NCBI GenBank assembly: GCA_005879205.1 | Contig: VBLD01000042.1 | Span: 31,362-38,911 of the forward strand | Origin: Deltaproteobacteria bacterium | Lineage (GTDB): Bacteria; Desulfobacterota; Binatia; DP-6 | Length of the DNA stretch: 7,550 bases | Reading direction: 5' to 3' | Shown here: one piece after another, positions 7,006 through 7,550 of the stretch | How positions within the stretch are numbered: the first letter of the stretch is position 1 | Layout: each line of letters begins with the position of its first letter | Program-made: the position numbers and the translations under genes | Notes under the pieces: generated by a model | What the model saw: only the letters and a program-made list of their open reading frames with translations | The model's database searches: none | What the model was told of the DNA's origin: nothing

Positions 7006-7035
7006 TTGACAACGCCCGCCATCGCGTCCTAGAAG
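7006..7035 (+). promoter_or_regulatory. Candidate promoter for the small membrane-protein gene
   Basis: A perfect TTGACA (7006-7011) is followed after 18 bases by TAGAAG (7030-7035), a 4-of-6 match to the -10 consensus. The predicted start of transcription is near 7042, about four bases before the TTG start codon at 7046. The gene could therefore be transcribed separately from the DUF151-PDZ gene, with a nearly leaderless mRNA. Confidence 0.45.
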
Positions 7036-7045
7036 ACGAAGGATT

Positions 7046-7417
7046 TTGACGGATGATCGGCGCACGCCGGACGCCGCGGAGGAGCGACAGCGCGAGCTCG
7101 ACGAGGAAGTCGAAGACCTCACGCGGCGCCTCGCGGAGGTGGTGAGCCGCGCGGGCCCCGAGCACCGGCAAGATCTCCGTGAGTATGCGATCGGCCTGCT
7201 CAAAGAGGAGACGGAATTCGCGGAGACGCCGTCCGTCGAGACTTCGGGAGCACGCAGAGCTCCGTTCAACTCGCTCGCCCTCGGCCTGCTGCTGGGCCTC
7301 GTCTCGCTCCCGTTGCTCCTTCTCTTTGCGCCCTTCGGCCTCGTCATGCTCCTGCTGGCAGGGGTGATGGTCGCATGGGGCCTCGTCGAGACGCTGGTCC
7401 GTCGTCGGCGGCCGTAG
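7046..7417 (+). CDS. Small coiled-coil protein with two C-terminal membrane helices, family not recognised
   Basis: A 123-residue protein I cannot assign to a family. Residues 10-58 are strongly charged and heptad-like (for example ELDEEVEDLTRRLAEVV), suggesting a helical coiled coil in the cytoplasm. A short linker follows. Residues about 76-94 and 96-114 are two hydrophobic helices joined by a Pro turn (FAPFG), and the chain ends in Arg-rich LVRRRRP. By the positive-inside rule both ends should face the cytoplasm. TTG at 7046 is the only usual start codon after the in-frame stop at 7007-7009. AAGGA (7039-7043) is only two bases from it, too close for a normal ribosome site, so the start is uncertain. 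High G/C at third positions supports the frame. The gene follows the exported DUF151-PDZ gene on the same strand, though the two need not act together. Its TAG stop falls in the loop of an inverted repeat. Confidence 0.75.
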   Translation: MTDDRRTPDAAEERQRELDEEVEDLTRRLAEVVSRAGPEHRQDLREYAIGLLKEETEFAETPSVETSGARRAPFNSLALGLLLGLVSLPLLLLFAPFGLVMLLLAGVMVAWGLVETLVRRRRP

Positions 7418-7444
7418 GTATGCGCGCTCGGCGCCGCCGACGGC
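7401..7444 (+). terminator. Inverted repeat at the 3' end of the membrane-protein gene, possible terminator
   Basis: CGTCGGCGGC (7403-7412) pairs perfectly with GCCGCCGACG (7433-7442); one G-U and one G-C pair extend the stem to 12. The 20-base loop contains the TAG stop codon at 7415-7417. Only a short TTT at 7451-7453 follows, so the terminator call is tentative; a translating ribosome at the stop would also melt the left arm. Confidence 0.35.
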
Positions 7445-7457
7445 CTCGCGTTTCGAC

Positions 7458-7498
7458 GTGAGCTAATGTCTTTTGCAAGGCGATTTCATTTGGCTCAC
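7458..7498 (+). promoter_or_regulatory. Imperfect inverted repeat upstream of the last gene, possible operator or leader hairpin
   Basis: GTGAGCTAATG (7458-7468) faces CATTTGGCTCAC (7487-7498), pairing at 11 positions with one G-U pair and one bulged base. The loop holds a smaller near-palindrome, CTTTTGCAAG (7470-7479). The right arm overlaps the suggested -35 element at 7490-7495, so a repressor bound here could block the promoter. An RNA hairpin is the other reading if transcription starts further upstream. Confidence 0.35.
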
Positions 7499-7518
7499 TG
7501 TATGCGTCGCGCCATGAT
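7490..7518 (+). promoter_or_regulatory. Weak candidate promoter for the gene starting at 7540
   Basis: TTGGCT (7490-7495) and CATGAT (7513-7518) are spaced by 17 bases, each matching 4 of 6 consensus positions. Transcription would start near 7525 and leave room for the GGGAG ribosome site. The match is weak, but the surrounding 100 bases (7451-7550) are 50% G+C by count, much lower than the rest of the window, as expected for a regulatory region. Confidence 0.3.
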
Positions 7519-7528
7519 CGATTTGAGC

Positions 7529-7533
7529 GGGAG
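7529..7533 (+). promoter_or_regulatory. Ribosome binding site of the last gene
   Basis: GGGAG lies six bases before ATG at 7540, the best-placed ribosome site in the window. It is the main reason to call a gene start so close to the window edge. Confidence 0.65.
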
Positions 7534-7539
7534 TTACTG

Positions 7540-7550
7540 ATGGCGAAGGG
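7540..7550 (+). CDS. First codons of a gene that continues outside the window
   Basis: Only ATG GCG AAG GG is visible, reading Met-Ala-Lys-Gly. The start is supported by the well-placed GGGAG site and by the AT-richer, structured leader. The ATG overlaps the TGA of a short upstream frame as TGATG. Proteins that begin this way include cold-shock (Csp) proteins, some ribosomal proteins and SmpB. A cold-shock gene would fit the long structured leader, but three and a half codons cannot identify it. Confidence 0.5.

Noticed and set aside
5942..7171. A 409-codon minus-strand frame spanning the DUF151-PDZ gene and the 5' part of the patatin gene.
   Set aside because: It runs antisense to the DUF151-PDZ gene and out of frame with patatin. 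Its product is Ser/Arg/Pro-rich and featureless.
1..7550. CRISPR arrays, tRNA or rRNA genes, insertion-sequence ends, toxin-antitoxin pairs and defence genes.
   Set aside because: I looked for regularly spaced repeats, cloverleaf-like segments, terminal inverted repeats and typical motifs, and saw none.

Overview
The window (about 70% G+C by eye) is a gene-dense stretch of bacterial chromosome. The third codon positions of the likely genes are strongly G/C-biased. I see no rRNA, tRNA, CRISPR array, insertion sequence or phage gene. The gene families, the high G+C and the single-protein style of the neighbourhood would fit an uncultivated soil or sediment bacterium such as Rokubacteria, Methylomirabilota, Binatota or a high-G+C deltaproteobacterium. 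That placement is inference; no marker gene is present to settle it.

Layout. Bases 3-4597 hold three plus-strand genes with gaps of 2-15 bases, apparently one transcript: the 3' part of a vanadium-dependent haloperoxidase-like protein of the PAP2 superfamily, a complete three-domain GH3 beta-glycosidase, and a classical short-chain dehydrogenase/reductase (SDR). Bases 4587-6164 are on the minus strand. They hold a patatin-like phospholipase and, downstream of it, a small unrecognised gene whose 3' end overlaps the SDR gene tail-to-tail by 11 bases. From 6165 on, transcription turns back to plus. There lie an exported bifunctional-nuclease-family (DUF151) protein fused to a C-terminal PDZ-like domain, a small coiled-coil protein with two membrane helices, and, after an AT-richer leader, the first codons of another gene at 7540.

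How the genes may work together. The first three enzymes make a plausible peroxidase, glycosidase and dehydrogenase set acting on glycosylated substrates: release of the sugar or aglycone, oxidation of the product, and oxidative or halogenating chemistry by the vanadium enzyme. No substrate can be read from the sequence. The patatin gene and the DUF151-PDZ gene are divergent and share a 63-base intergenic region. The most distinctive parts of the window are the exported DUF151-PDZ fusion, two promoter-like elements placed so close to their start codons that the transcripts would be nearly leaderless, and the structured 50% G+C leader in front of the last gene. I did not find strong evidence for a wholly new multi-gene system.
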